A stretch of DNA of 64,000 nucleotides, taken from contig NZ_JASHHX010000004.1 of the NCBI RefSeq assembly GCF_030056575.1, positions 1 to 64,000 of the forward strand, written 5' to 3'. The translations under genes were made by a program, and so were the position numbers. Of the stretch, positions 33,585 through 42,891 are shown piece by piece (position 1 is the first letter of the stretch; every line of letters starts with the position of its first letter). The notes under the pieces are model-generated. The model saw only the letters and a list, made by a program, of their open reading frames with translations. It was not told the origin of the DNA and made no database searches. Source of the stretch: Rhodoblastus sp. 17X3 (GTDB lineage: Bacteria; Pseudomonadota; Alphaproteobacteria; Rhizobiales; Beijerinckiaceae).

Positions 33585-36500
33585 TCTCTTACGCCGAACT
33601 GGTTTGCGCCAGCAATTATTCCTTCCTGCACGGAGCTTCGCCTCCGGCGGATCTGATCGGCGCCGCGCTGCTCATGAATTATAGCGGTCTCGGCCTGTGC
33701 GACCGCAATTCCGTCGCCGGCGTCGTGCGCGCGCTCAGTGCGTTGGAAGAATTTGCGCGCGCCGAGGGCGAGCTTTCCGCGCGCGCGAAAAAATTCAAAT
33801 TGCTGGCTGGCGCGCGTCTGGCCTTTGCCGACGGCGGGCCGGACATCGCCGCTTATCCGGCCAGTCGCGCGGGCTGGGGGCAATTGTGCCGCCTGCTCAC
33901 GCTCGGCAAGCGTCGCGCCAGAAAGGGCGAGTGCCTCCTTCGTCTCGACGATCTTCTGGCCGACGCCAGCGATCTTCTGCTGATCGTGCTGCCGACGCAG
34001 GCTTTCGACAGTCTGGAGCAAACGCTTGCGCGTCTGCGCGCGCAATCCTGCCGGGTTTGGCTCGGCGCCAATATGCCGCGCGGCGGCGCAGACCGCCGCC
34101 GTCTTTTGCGCTTGCGCCAACTCGCGCAGGCGCAGGGCGTCAAGCTGCTGGCCCAGAACGATGCGCTTTACGCTGGCCCGGAAGACCGCGCCTTGCAAGA
34201 TGTGCTGACCTGCGTGCGCGAACATCTGACGCTCGCGCAAGCCGGGCGCCGGCTCGAAAGCAACGCCGAGCGGCATTTGAAAGAGCCGCAGGAAATGGCG
34301 CGCCTCTTCGCCGACGCGCCGGAGGCGATCGAGGAGATCCCGCATTTTCTGGCGCTCGCGCAATTTCATTTGCGCGAACTCACCTATGAATATCCCGACG
34401 AGCCGGTTCCGTCGGGTTGGACGCCGCAGGATTGGCTGGAGGAATTGACGCGCCGCGCCTTGCCAGCACGCTATCCGGTGGGCGCGCCGCAAAAGGTGCG
34501 CGATCTCCTCGCGCAGGAGCTGGCGCTGATCAAGAAGCTCGATTACGCGCCTTATTTTCTCACCATCCACGACATTGTCGCCTTCGCGCGCGAGCAGGGC
34601 ATCCTGTGCCAGGGACGCGGCTCGGCGGCCAATTCGGCGGTCTGTTACGTGCTTGGAATCACGGCCGTCGATCCGGCGGAAAACGATCTGCTGTTCGCGC
34701 GCTTCATTTCCGCCGAGCGGCGCGAGCCGCCGGATATCGACGTCGATTTCGAGCACGAGCGGCGCGAAGAGGTCATCCAGCATATTTACGAAAAATATGG
34801 CCGCGAACGCGCGGGTCTCGCGGCGGCGGTGATTTCTTATCGCCCGCGCAGCGCCCTGCGCGACGTGGCGAAGGTTTTCGGCCTTTCGGAAGACATCGTC
34901 GTCGCGCTCGGCTCGCTGCAATGGGGCGCCTATGGCCCGCCGCGCCTGCGCAACGAACATATCGCCGAAGCTGGCCTCGACCCGGACAATCCGATCATTG
35001 AGCAGGTGCTGCTTTTCGCGCGGAAAATCCTGGGCTTTCCGCGTCATCTCTCGCAGCATGTCGGCGGCTTCATCTTGACGCGCGGGCGGCTGGATTCGCT
35101 GGCGCCGATCGGCAACGCCGCCATGCCGGACCGCACCTTTCTCGAATGGGACAAGGACGATATCGACACGCTCGGCCTGATGAAGGTCGATATTCTCGCG
35201 CTGGGCATGCTCACCTGCATCCGCAAGGGCTTTGACCTGCTCGCGCGCCACGGGGGCCGGCGCATCGGTCTCGCCGATGTCCCGCGCGAGGACAGGGCGG
35301 TCTATGACATGTTGTGCAAGGGCGATTCCATTGGCGTGTTCCAGGTGGAAAGCCGCGCGCAGATGAACATGCTGCCGCATTTGCGGCCGCGCAAATTTTA
35401 CGATCTGGTGATCGAGGTCGCCATCGTCCGGCCGGGGCCGATCCAGGGCGACATGGTCCATCCCTATCTGCGCCGCCGCGCCGGAGAGGAAAGGGTGAGC
35501 TTCCCGTCGCCGTCGCCCGAGCACGGGCCGCCTGACGAATTGCATCGCGTGCTCGGCAAGACGCTCGGCGTGCCTTTGTTCCAGGAGCAGGCGATGAGCC
35601 TCGCCATGGTCGCGGCGAAATTTACCGAGGAGGAAGCCAATCGCCTGCGCCGCGCCATGGCGACTTTCCGGCATCTCGGAACCATCGGCGAATTTGAGTC
35701 CATGATGGTCGAGCGCATGTGCGCGCGCGGCTATGCGCGCGATTTCGCACAGCGTTGCTTCGAGCAGATCAAGGGCTTCGGCTCCTATGGCTTTCCAGAA
35801 AGCCACGCCGCGTCCTTCGCGCAGCTGGTCTATGTTTCGGCCTGGCTGAAATGCCGCCACCCCGCCATTTTCGCCTGCGCTTTGTTGAATTCACAGCCGA
35901 TGGGCTTTTATGCGCCGGCGCAGATCGTGCGCGATGCGCGCGAGCATGGCGTGGAAATCCATCCCGTCGACGTCAATCATTCCCTTTGGGACAACACGCT
36001 TGAACGCGCGGCGGGCGGCGCGCTGGCGCTGCGTCTCGGCTTTCGGCAGATAGGCGGGCTGATCGAGGACGACATTGCCCGCCTCGTCGCCGCGCGTGAA
36101 AAAGGTTTTGGGACGATCGAGTCCTGTGCGTCCCGCGCCGAACTTTCCAGGCGCTGCCTGAAAACGCTCGCGGACGCGGACGCCTTCCGCTCCTGCCGCG
36201 CGCTCTCGTCCGCGCCGGAGAAACAGCTCGATCGCCGCGCGGCGCTCTGGGCGGCCCGGCGGCTGCCGGGCGCGACGCCCCTGCCGCTTTTCGCCGCCGC
36301 CGGAATCGAGGAGCTGGGCGCCGAGCCGGATGCGGAACTGCCCGATCTGCTGGTCGGCGAACAGGTCGTCGCCGATTACCAGACCCTGCGCCTGTCGCTG
36401 CGCGCGCATCCCATGCAAATTCTGCGTCCGATCCTTGCGCGCGAAAATTTCATCCGCGCGAGCGACCTGCCGGCCTGCCGCGACGGGGAGTGGAAAAAGG

Positions 36501-36826
36501 CGGCGGGCCTCGTGATCGTGCGCCAGCGGCCGGGCAATGGCAAAATGGTTTTCATCACGCTGGAGGACGAGACCGGAGTGGTCAATGTCGCGCTTTATTC
36601 GACCCTGTTCGAGCTTTATCGCAAACCGACCATGGCCTCGCGGCTGATGGCGGTGGAGGGGCGCGTGCAGAAGAGCTGGGCCGGCGTGGTTCATCTGCTG
36701 GCGCGGCGCATTTACGACCGCTCGGATGAACTTTTGCGGCTTTCGGAAACGGCGCGCGGCGCGCCGGAGCGCGCCCGCCATCCGCGCAATGTGCGGGCGA
36801 TGCCAAAGTCGCGCGATTTTCATTGA
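33581..36826 (+). CDS. dnaE2: Error-prone DNA polymerase DnaE2 (ImuC)
   Basis: 1,081 residues from a GTG overlapping the imuB stop. C-family polymerase alpha subunit homologue: PHP domain at the N-terminus (ISYAELVCASNYSFLHGAS), polymerase motifs CQGRGSAANSAVCYVLGI and PPDIDVDFEHERREEVIQHI, the segment QVESRAQMNMLPHLRPRKFY, and a C-terminal OB fold (GLVIVRQRPGNGKMVFITL). It performs translesion synthesis and is the main source of SOS mutagenesis in bacteria with the imu cassette. It ends about 80 bases before the tRNA gene. Confidence 0.95.
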   Translation: MISYAELVCASNYSFLHGASPPADLIGAALLMNYSGLGLCDRNSVAGVVRALSALEEFARAEGELSARAKKFKLLAGARLAFADGGPDIAAYPASRAGWGQLCRLLTLGKRRARKGECLLRLDDLLADASDLLLIVLPTQAFDSLEQTLARLRAQSCRVWLGANMPRGGADRRRLLRLRQLAQAQGVKLLAQNDALYAGPEDRALQDVLTCVREHLTLAQAGRRLESNAERHLKEPQEMARLFADAPEAIEEIPHFLALAQFHLRELTYEYPDEPVPSGWTPQDWLEELTRRALPARYPVGAPQKVRDLLAQELALIKKLDYAPYFLTIHDIVAFAREQGILCQGRGSAANSAVCYVLGITAVDPAENDLLFARFISAERREPPDIDVDFEHERREEVIQHIYEKYGRERAGLAAAVISYRPRSALRDVAKVFGLSEDIVVALGSLQWGAYGPPRLRNEHIAEAGLDPDNPIIEQVLLFARKILGFPRHLSQHVGGFILTRGRLDSLAPIGNAAMPDRTFLEWDKDDIDTLGLMKVDILALGMLTCIRKGFDLLARHGGRRIGLADVPREDRAVYDMLCKGDSIGVFQVESRAQMNMLPHLRPRKFYDLVIEVAIVRPGPIQGDMVHPYLRRRAGEERVSFPSPSPEHGPPDELHRVLGKTLGVPLFQEQAMSLAMVAAKFTEEEANRLRRAMATFRHLGTIGEFESMMVERMCARGYARDFAQRCFEQIKGFGSYGFPESHAASFAQLVYVSAWLKCRHPAIFACALLNSQPMGFYAPAQIVRDAREHGVEIHPVDVNHSLWDNTLERAAGGALALRLGFRQIGGLIEDDIARLVAAREKGFGTIESCASRAELSRRCLKTLADADAFRSCRALSSAPEKQLDRRAALWAARRLPGATPLPLFAAAGIEELGAEPDAELPDLLVGEQVVADYQTLRLSLRAHPMQILRPILARENFIRASDLPACRDGEWKKAAGLVIVRQRPGNGKMVFITLEDETGVVNVALYSTLFELYRKPTMASRLMAVEGRVQKSWAGVVHLLARRIYDRSDELLRLSETARGAPERARHPRNVRAMPKSRDFH

Positions 36827-36905
36827 AGGTTTCAGCGGGTTTCGGAGGTTTCGGCGGAAATTCCGCTTGGCCCCCGCCCGGGCGCGACTTTATAACAAAG
36901 CCGTC

Positions 36906-36990
36906 GCGGGCGTGGCGAAATTGGTAGACGCAAGGGACTTAAAATCCCTCGGCTTCGGCCGTGCCGGTTCGAGCCCGGCCGCCCGCACCA
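36906..36990 (+). tRNA. tRNA-Leu (anticodon UAA)
   Basis: Acceptor stem GCGGGCG (36906-36912) pairs with CGCCCGC (36980-36986), then discriminator A and an encoded CCA. The anticodon stem AGGGA/TCCCT encloses loop CTTAAAA with anticodon TAA at 36940-36942. A long variable arm (TCGGCTTCGGCCG) marks a class II tRNA, and the T-arm GGTTCGAGCC is present. Leucine tRNAs are frequent phage integration sites, but no att repeat was found here. Confidence 0.96.
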
Positions 36991-37074
36991 TCCCCTTATA
37001 CCATCTCTCATTGACCGCGACTCATAGCGGTCAACGAATCCCTCGCGTAACCTCGGCGGCGCAGTCGCGCCTAA

Positions 37075-37108
37075 CCAAGACCCACAGGTGAGGACCTGTG
37101 GGTCTTGG
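37075..37108. terminator. Perfect 15-bp hairpin between tRNA-Leu and dnaJ-like gene
   Basis: CCAAGACCCACAGGT (37075-37089) and its exact reverse complement (37094-37108) enclose GAGG. It lies nine bases beyond the stop of the leftward dnaJ-like gene and about 85 bases after the rightward tRNA, so it is placed as a bidirectional terminator. No long T tract follows on either strand, so processing or protein binding is also possible. Confidence 0.6.
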
Positions 37109-37117
37109 TATTACCTG

Positions 37118-38077
37118 TTATCTGGCGAGTTCGCTGCGCGGATCATAGGGCTTGTCGGAGCGCATCCGGCGCGCCAGTTCTTCCAGCTCCGCATTGGTGC
37201 CGTCCGGCAGAACGATTCGCAAGGTCACGAGCAGGTCTCCTGCGGGCTGTCCGCCGGAAGCCGGCAGGCCCTTTCCGCGCAACCGCAGCGTTCGTCCGGA
37301 GTTGGAGTGCGGCGGCAGGGTCAGCTCCACCTTGCCGCTTAGCGTCGGGGCTTCGACCTTGGCGCCCAGCACGGCCTCGTAGAGCGCGATCGGCAGGTCG
37401 AGCCGCAGGTCGCGGCCTTCTATCCGGAACAGGCCATGCTTCTCGAAGCGCACCGTCACCATGGCGTCGCCAGCCGGTCCGCCCATGGGGCTGGGCTGGC
37501 CCTGGCCGCGCAGGCGAATCTGCTTGCCGTCCTCGATCCCCGCCGGAATATTGACTTCGAGCGTGCGGCCATTGGGCATAAGAACCCGGGCCTTGCCGCC
37601 ATGCAGCGCTGTTTCGAGAGAAATTGAGGTTTCAAGCGCGATGTCGGCGCCCGGTTCGCGCATCTGCCGCCCGCCCGGGCCACGTGGTCCGCCGCGCGCG
37701 CCGAACAAATCCGAGAAAATATCCGCTGCGTCAAAGCCAGCGCCGCCGCCGCGGCCGAAATTGAATTCGAAATGCTCGCCGCCGCCACCCGGGCCGCGAC
37801 GAAAGCCGCCCGGTCCGGCGCCTTGGGCGAAACCTTCAAAACCTGGATGGCGCGGCTTGCCTTCCGCGTCGATCTCGCCGCTGTCGAACTGCGCGCGCTT
37901 CTTCTCGTCGCCAACGATCTCGTAGGCTGCGTTGAGTTCCGAGAACCTTTCCTTGGCTTTCGGATCCTTCGGGTTCTGGTCGGGATGATGCTGCTTGGCG
38001 AGCCTGCGGAACGCCTTCTTCACGTCCGCTTGCGAGGCGTTCTTGGCGACGCCGAGTATCTGATAGGGATCGCGCAT
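37118..38077 (-). CDS. DnaJ/CbpA-type Hsp40 co-chaperone
   Basis: 319 residues. The N-terminal J domain has the HPD motif ([10 protein letters not shown]) that stimulates DnaK ATPase. A Gly/Phe-rich linker (residues ~85-140) follows. The C-terminal substrate-binding domains ([49 protein letters not shown]) are present. The four CxxCxGxG zinc repeats of true DnaJ are absent, so this is the CbpA/class II type. It is transcribed leftward and likely acts in the cytoplasm with DnaK. Confidence 0.9.
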   Translation of the reverse strand: MRDPYQILGVAKNASQADVKKAFRRLAKQHHPDQNPKDPKAKERFSELNAAYEIVGDEKKRAQFDSGEIDAEGKPRHPGFEGFAQGAGPGGFRRGPGGGGEHFEFNFGRGGGAGFDAADIFSDLFGARGGPRGPGGRQMREPGADIALETSISLETALHGGKARVLMPNGRTLEVNIPAGIEDGKQIRLRGQGQPSPMGGPAGDAMVTVRFEKHGLFRIEGRDLRLDLPIALYEAVLGAKVEAPTLSGKVELTLPPHSNSGRTLRLRGKGLPASGGQPAGDLLVTLRIVLPDGTNAELEELARRMRSDKPYDPRSELAR

Positions 38078-38174
38078 TGTCTCTAAAAGCCCAAATCGCT
38101 GGCGGCCCCCGCGAGGCGCCGCCGCTCTGTCTTGACCATTATCTGGGCGCTAAACCCGCCCGGCGCAAGGGGCT

Positions 38175-38705
38175 TTAATCGGCCTTCGCCGGGCGCAGCT
38201 CGGCGATGGTCCACTGTGCGCTCTTGTCGCGACATGCGGCTCCATGCGCCGCCTGCGCCCCGGCGCGCGTATCGAATTGCGCGGAGAAATCCCGGCAGAT
38301 CACGTCTTTCGAGGGATAGGCGTAGCCCACGGGCGTCACCTGCCCATGCGCCTTGCTGACCGGATTGTCCCAGCGCACGGAAGCGCCATTGCCCTGGGGA
38401 TCAAGCGCGATGGCGAGGGCGCCGAGCGCGCGGCGGCGGTCTTCCTCATCCAGCGAAGCGGGCAGAGCGACGGGGTCGGCGGGCTTCGGCTTGGCCGCAG
38501 AGATGGAGCCGGTGGGGTTTGGGTCGAAATCGCCGCCGAAGGGCGTCGCCACAGCGCATGCGCCGAGGCCCTGGCACAGCAGGGCGCAGCCGATCAGACG
38601 CCGCGCCAGCGGAAAAAAATGCTGCCTGCGCTGCGACGGTTGACTATGCTGGGACGGGAAAAGGCGCAAGCGGACGCGATCCGAACAAGATTTCTGGAAG
38701 GCCAT
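38175..38705 (-). CDS. RT0821/Lpp0805-family surface protein (putative lipoprotein)
   Basis: Up to 176 residues. A hydrophobic stretch ending in a lipobox-like GLGAC ([16 protein letters not shown]) suggests a lipid-anchored envelope protein. The C-terminal domain ([31 protein letters not shown] in pieces) has the CR-F ... G-AC-- pattern of the RT0821/Lpp0805 surface family. The true start may be downstream of the annotated ATG, because ~34 residues precede the signal and overlap the divergent pdxH upstream region. It is in the same orientation as the dnaJ-like gene. Function unknown. Confidence 0.7.
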   Translation of the reverse strand: MAFQKSCSDRVRLRLFPSQHSQPSQRRQHFFPLARRLIGCALLCQGLGACAVATPFGGDFDPNPTGSISAAKPKPADPVALPASLDEEDRRRALGALAIALDPQGNGASVRWDNPVSKAHGQVTPVGYAYPSKDVICRDFSAQFDTRAGAQAAHGAACRDKSAQWTIAELRPAKAD

Positions 38706-38711
38706 ATTCCG

Positions 38712-39326
38712 ATGAACGCATTAACGGGTCGTAACCATCTGCCGGCGCACGAGCCTTTCGCGCGTTTCAGGGAATGGATGGCCGAAGCCGAAAAGCACGA
38801 GATCAACGATCCCAACGCAATGTGCCTGGCGACCGTGGATTCCGATGGCCTTCCCAACGCCCGCATGGTGCTGCTGAAGGGCTTCGACGACGACGGCTTC
38901 GTCTTTTACACCAATGGCGAGAGCGCCAAAGGCCGCGAAATCGCCGCCCACAGCGTCGCGGCGGGCGTTCTGCACTGGAAGAGCCTGCGCAGGCAATTTC
39001 GCTTCCGTGGCCCTGTCGAACGCGTGAGCGAGGCCGAATCAGACGCCTATTTCGCCAGCCGTCCGCGCGACAGCCGAATCGGCGCCTGGGCCAGCCAGCA
39101 GTCGCGTCCGCTGGAAAGCCGCTTCGCGCTGGAAAAGGCGGTCGCGGTCCACGCCGCCAGGTTCAACATAGGTCACGTGCCGCGCCCGCCGCATTGGGGC
39201 GGCTATCGCGTCAGGCCGGTCGAGATCGAGTTCTGGACGGACAAGCCCTTTCGCCTGCACGAGCGCTTGCGCTACACCCGCGAGGCGCCAGAGGGAGAAT
39301 GGGCCAGCGAGGCGCTTTATCCGTGA
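38712..39326 (+). CDS. pdxH: Pyridoxamine/pyridoxine 5'-phosphate oxidase
   Basis: 204 residues. An FMN enzyme that oxidises pyridoxine or pyridoxamine 5'-phosphate to pyridoxal 5'-phosphate. Characteristic segments: [71 protein letters not shown] and the C-terminal [14 protein letters not shown]...LHERLRY. The start [11 protein letters not shown] matches the alphaproteobacterial family and has GGAAGG upstream; an in-frame ATG at 38646 is an alternative. It overlaps the Nudix gene by four bases. Confidence 0.95.
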   Translation: MNALTGRNHLPAHEPFARFREWMAEAEKHEINDPNAMCLATVDSDGLPNARMVLLKGFDDDGFVFYTNGESAKGREIAAHSVAAGVLHWKSLRRQFRFRGPVERVSEAESDAYFASRPRDSRIGAWASQQSRPLESRFALEKAVAVHAARFNIGHVPRPPHWGGYRVRPVEIEFWTDKPFRLHERLRYTREAPEGEWASEALYP

Positions 39327-39769
39327 GCCAATCCCGCCGCCATTATCCGGCGCAACCGGCTCTGGCCGTCAGCATCGCGGTGTTTCGGGAGGGCAAGGTC
39401 CTGCTCGCGGGCCGGGCGGAGGAGCCTTACCGCCGGATGTTCACCTTGCCCGGCGGGCTGGTCGAGACCGGCGAGACGGTCGAGGCCGCCGCCCTGCGCG
39501 AATTGCGCGAGGAAACCGGCGTCCTCGCCCGGCTGTCGGGCTTCAACCAGACAATCCAGCACATTTCCCGCGACGCGGCCGGGCGCGTCGAGCGGCACTA
39601 TGTCATCCTCTCCTTCGCCGCCCGATGGATCGCGGGCGAGGGGCGGCCCAGCGCCGAAGTCGCCGAAATCATCTGGCGCGCGCCGGGCGATTACGACGGG
39701 CTTTCCCTTACGCCGATGCTGCCCCATATAGTCGCCGACGCCCTGCGAATCATGGATGGAGCGGGATGA
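39323..39769 (+). CDS. Nudix hydrolase
   Basis: 148 residues from a GTG overlapping the pdxH stop (GTGA). The Nudix box [24 protein letters not shown] is complete (GX5EX7REUXEEXGU), coordinating Mg2+ for hydrolysis of a nucleoside-diphosphate-linked substrate. The substrate cannot be read from the sequence; ADP-ribose or oxidised nucleotides are common. It is translationally coupled to both neighbours, suggesting a pdxH-nudix-TIGR02301 operon. Confidence 0.92.
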   Translation: MSQSRRHYPAQPALAVSIAVFREGKVLLAGRAEEPYRRMFTLPGGLVETGETVEAAALRELREETGVLARLSGFNQTIQHISRDAAGRVERHYVILSFAARWIAGEGRPSAEVAEIIWRAPGDYDGLSLTPMLPHIVADALRIMDGAG

Positions 39770-40395
39770 GGCTTTTCGCGCGGCTTTCGCGTCTGACGAT
39801 TCTTGCCCTGGGGCTCGCTTGGGCCGGCGCCGCCATGGTCCCCGCCAGGGCGCAATTCTTCTTTCCTTTTTTCGACAATCGCCCGACCAAAAGGCCTGAC
39901 ACGGACTTCTGGGGCCGTCGCCGCGATGACAGCGGTCCGGCGGAGCAGAGGGCGAGGCCCAGGCCGCATCGGGAAAAACCCCGCGTCGACGCCAAGAAGC
40001 CAAAGGCTCCAGAGCCCGCCAAGCCCCAGACCGCCAATGTCGATTCCGCTGCCCCCGTCATCGAAGGCCCGCCGCCGCCCTATGAGCCGCAATTACTGCG
40101 CCTGTCAGAGATCATGGGCGCCCTGAGCTATCTGCAGACGATCTGCGGCGCGCCGGCGGGGGGAACTGCCGTCAATGGCGACGCCTGGCGCGAGCAGATG
40201 GAAAATCTGATGAATGCGGAGGCCGCAGGACCTTCGCGCCGGGAGAAGCTCGCGGGCGCTTATAATCGCGGCCTGTACGGCTATGAATTTTCCTATCACG
40301 CCTGCACGTCCAACGCCCGGCTTGCCCGCCAGCGCTTTCTCGATGAAGGCGCGCAATTGTCGCATGACATTTCGGCGCGTTATCGCGCCAATTAA
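39766..40395 (+). CDS. TIGR02301-family exported protein
   Basis: 209 residues overlapping the Nudix gene by ATGA. Signal peptide (LTILALGLAWAGAAMVPARAQ), a Pro/Arg/Lys-rich linker (residues ~40-105), then the conserved domain YEPQLLRLSEIMGALSYLQTI with a Cys, WREQMENLMNAEA, RREKLAGAYNRGLYGYE and YHACTSNARLARQRFLDEGA. This is the pattern of the TIGR02301 family, periplasmic proteins restricted to alphaproteobacteria and of unknown function. Confidence 0.85.
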   Translation: MRLFARLSRLTILALGLAWAGAAMVPARAQFFFPFFDNRPTKRPDTDFWGRRRDDSGPAEQRARPRPHREKPRVDAKKPKAPEPAKPQTANVDSAAPVIEGPPPPYEPQLLRLSEIMGALSYLQTICGAPAGGTAVNGDAWREQMENLMNAEAAGPSRREKLAGAYNRGLYGYEFSYHACTSNARLARQRFLDEGAQLSHDISARYRAN

Positions 40396-40553
40396 CGCTT
40401 TGCAGAGCCATTTTTGCTCAAGCTACAAAAAATACTTATACAGAACAATGTGTTATGAAGGCGTATTTTCAACACGAGGCGAATGAAAATATTAACCGTT
40501 TCTTAAGACGCGGCTCGCAATGCGGCCGCCGGCCCGATAAGGTCATAGCCATC

Positions 40554-40811
40554 ATGACCTTTCCGGCACCTCCCTTTTTCGAATCCAATGGCGCAGACGA
40601 CGAGCGCCGCGCGGCCCTGGCCTATGTCACCGAGGCGTTCGCCGAGGCGATCCTTGCTGGAATCGAGAGCGAGAGCTTCGCTCACGCGGCGCTATTCGCG
40701 GCCTTGCAGGAGTTGGTCGAGACCTATGGCGAGGAAGCGGTCGCGCAATTTGCGGGCCGGCTGCCGGATCGCATCCGGGGCGGCGAGTTCACAGTCGCGG
40801 TCAAGCACTGA
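40554..40811 (+). CDS. Small conserved acidic protein, function unknown
   Basis: 85 residues, mostly helical (RRAALAYVTEAFAEAILAGI, ESFAHAALFAALQELVETYG, EEAVAQFAGRLPDRI). It has no membrane segment. The start at MTFPAPPFFE was chosen over an earlier in-frame ATG at 40455 because AAGG lies upstream and the extension reads as non-coding. It ends seven bases before the convergent sigma-like gene. Its all-helical acidic nature suggests a small binding protein, but I do not recognise it. Confidence 0.6.
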   Translation: MTFPAPPFFESNGADDERRAALAYVTEAFAEAILAGIESESFAHAALFAALQELVETYGEEAVAQFAGRLPDRIRGGEFTVAVKH

Positions 40812-40817
40812 GCGAGG

Positions 40818-41774
40818 TCAGAACGGTCTTGGCGCGGGCTGCGCCGGCGACCCGGGCGCGGTGAGAAATTCGACGAGGCGCTGCAAAGCCCGGCCGCCGG
40901 CGCCGCGCGCCCCGTTCCTGTCCCAGTCGCTTCGTTCCGGCGTCGTGAAATTCAGCAGCAGTGGCAGCGGTTCCCGCATGAGCGGCTCGAACGCCCGCCG
41001 CAGGCGCTCGCTCTGCCGTCGCCATTCGCTGGCGCGGCGCGAGATGTCGGGACGAGCCTCAAGCAGCGCGGCGATTTCCTCCCTTCGGCGCGCGTCAAGC
41101 AAATCATCGACGAAACGATGTAATTCGCCTTCGGTGAGCGGGCCGCCCGACCAGCCGGAGGCGGCTTCGATCGTCGACGCCGACAAGGAGGGCAACGCCA
41201 GTAAATGTGAGCGCGCCTCGCCGGTAATGGCGCGAGCGAGCCGGGCGCGGGCTACAGCCAGCCGCGCCAGAATCCGCTCCGCGGGCATGTCCAGCACCGC
41301 GCCGGCCTGGGCGTAATCCAGTTGCTCGAGCGCGATGAGCGCGAGAGGTGCGCGCAGGTCCAGCGTGAGTTGGGGCAGCGCGCGCGCTTCCGGCGCCCAG
41401 GCGAAATGGCCCTGGGCGTCGGACGACGAGTCGTTATTCTCCTTGCGGCCGACCCCGGCGAGAATCTCCTTGGCCTTTCGAGCGAAATGGTCGCGCGCCA
41501 GCGTCGTCACCCGCCGCAACAGGGCGATGCGCAGGGCCTCGCCGAGGCTGCAAGGGACATTCCGGCCGGCGACGGCGCTCGTCCTGCGAAGCCCCGCCCG
41601 CCAGAAGCCGAGCAAGGCCTCATGCACGAGATCGTCGGCGTCCTGATCGACAGGCGCGCCAGCCCCTCCCGCCCCAGCCCCTTGCGCGGGGCGCGGGGGA
41701 GCCGGCCAGCTCCCCAGCAGCGCATGGGCGTAGCGACGCAATCTCGGCGTCTGGTCGACGATATAGGCTTCCAT
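40818..41774 (-). CDS. ECF sigma factor fused to anti-sigma-like domain
   Basis: 318 residues. The N-terminal ~180 residues resemble an ECF sigma factor: region 2 (RRYAHALLGSW ... DADDLVHEALLGFWR) and region 4 (LALIALEQLDYAQAGAVLDM, then PAERILARLAVARARLARAI). The C-terminal ~110 residues (PLTEGELHRFVDDLLDARRR, EEIAALLEARPDISRRASEW, RLRRAFEPLMREPLPLLL) match the N-terminal segment of proteobacterial anti-sigma proteins (normally ...DELLHAYVDGELDP...). The usual separate sigma and anti-sigma genes thus appear as one chain, without a visible membrane helix. The ATG at 41774 was chosen over a TTG at 41822. The promoter target is unknown. Confidence 0.7.
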   Translation of the reverse strand: MEAYIVDQTPRLRRYAHALLGSWPAPPRPAQGAGAGGAGAPVDQDADDLVHEALLGFWRAGLRRTSAVAGRNVPCSLGEALRIALLRRVTTLARDHFARKAKEILAGVGRKENNDSSSDAQGHFAWAPEARALPQLTLDLRAPLALIALEQLDYAQAGAVLDMPAERILARLAVARARLARAITGEARSHLLALPSLSASTIEAASGWSGGPLTEGELHRFVDDLLDARRREEIAALLEARPDISRRASEWRRQSERLRRAFEPLMREPLPLLLNFTTPERSDWDRNGARGAGGRALQRLVEFLTAPGSPAQPAPRPF

Positions 41775-42024
41775 GAGGCCGAACCGGCTCCCCGCTGGTT
41801 TTTTCGTTCCCTGCCGCGTCAATCGCGCGCAGAATCAGGCGGTCACTTTATGTTAACGAGTTTTAAACTTACCGACCCGAATTGAACATAGCCTGGCGGG
41901 TTGTGCCCGGAGTTTCCCACATTCTGCGCAGCTCATCGCGAGAGCGCCGGGCGGCGGCCTCCGCCGGCGCCACTTGCCTCTGGCGCAGGGCAAGGCTAAA
42001 TGGCCGGACAGCCATTTGGGATCA

Positions 42025-42882
42025 ATGATGACAATGACAGAAGCGGAAGTCGCCGCCGTGAACCTTCTGACCGGCCCCATGCGGGGCAAGCGCGGGCTGG
42101 TCATGGGTCTGGCCAACAATCGCTCGATCGCCTGGGGCATCGCCAAGGCGGTGCGGCAGGCCGGCGCGGAGATCGCGCTCACCTATCAGGGCGAGCCGCT
42201 GGAGCGGCGCGTGCGGCCGCTGGCGGCGGAGCTCGACGCCCTTGTCGTCGGCGAATGCGATGTGACCGACAAGGCTTCTCTCGACCGCGTCTTTGCGGAA
42301 ATCGAGCGCGTCTGGGGCACGCTCGATTTCGTCGTCCATTGCATCGCCTTTTCCGACAAGGACGAACTGACCGGCCGCTATGTCGACACCAGCGAGGAGA
42401 ATTTCAAAACCTCGCTGCTGATCTCCTGCTATTCATTCACGGCGGTCGCCCAGCGCGCCGAAAAGCTCATGACGAATGGCGGCTCGCTGCTGACGCTGAC
42501 CTATTATGGCGCCGAGAAATGGATGCCGCATTATAACGTCATGGGCGTCGCCAAGGCCGCGCTGGAGGCCAGCGTGCGCTATCTCGCCGCCGATCTCGGC
42601 GCCAAGGACATTCGCGTCAACGCCATTTCGGCCGGCCCGATCAAGACGCTGGCGGCCTCGGGCATCGGCGATTTCCGCTACATCCTCAAGTGGAACGAAT
42701 ATAACGCGCCGCTGCGCCGCACCGTGACCATCGAGGAAGTCGGCGAAAGCGCGGTCTTCCTCCTCTCGCCCATGGGGCGCGGCGTCACCGGCGAAATCCT
42801 GCATGTGGACGCGGGCTATCACATCGTCGGCATGAAAAACCCCAACGCGCCCGACATCGCCGATATCGTCAAGAAGCCCTAA
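42025..42882 (+). CDS. fabI: Enoyl-ACP reductase (NADH), FabI
   Basis: 285 residues. It carries out the last reduction of each fatty-acid elongation cycle. Motifs of the FabI branch of SDR enzymes are present: GLVMGLANNRSIAWGIAKAV (nucleotide site), the SFTAVAQRAEKLM region, and the catalytic Tyr-x6-Lys arrangement in YNVMGVAKAALEASVRYLA. RVNAISAGPIKTLAASGI and the C-terminal HVDAGYHIVGM follow. The ATG at 42025 was chosen from three closely spaced ones. The histidine phosphatase gene follows nine bases later. Confidence 0.95.
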   Translation: MMTMTEAEVAAVNLLTGPMRGKRGLVMGLANNRSIAWGIAKAVRQAGAEIALTYQGEPLERRVRPLAAELDALVVGECDVTDKASLDRVFAEIERVWGTLDFVVHCIAFSDKDELTGRYVDTSEENFKTSLLISCYSFTAVAQRAEKLMTNGGSLLTLTYYGAEKWMPHYNVMGVAKAALEASVRYLAADLGAKDIRVNAISAGPIKTLAASGIGDFRYILKWNEYNAPLRRTVTIEEVGESAVFLLSPMGRGVTGEILHVDAGYHIVGMKNPNAPDIADIVKKP

Positions 42883-42891
42883 GCGCCCGCC

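Noticed and set aside
33530-35860. Minus-strand open frame opposite dnaE2
   Set aside because: Antisense shadow; dnaE2 motifs on the plus strand are complete.
36906-36990. tRNA-Leu as the phage attachment site
   Set aside because: It lies nearly 6 kb beyond the phage terminator with core genes between. No duplicated tRNA end was found near the phage border and no integrase is present.
41823-41900. General-stress-type ECF promoter (GGAAC ... CGTT) ahead of the sigma/anti-sigma fusion
   Set aside because: Only a weak GGTCG ... CGTTA resemblance on the minus strand; the -35 does not match.
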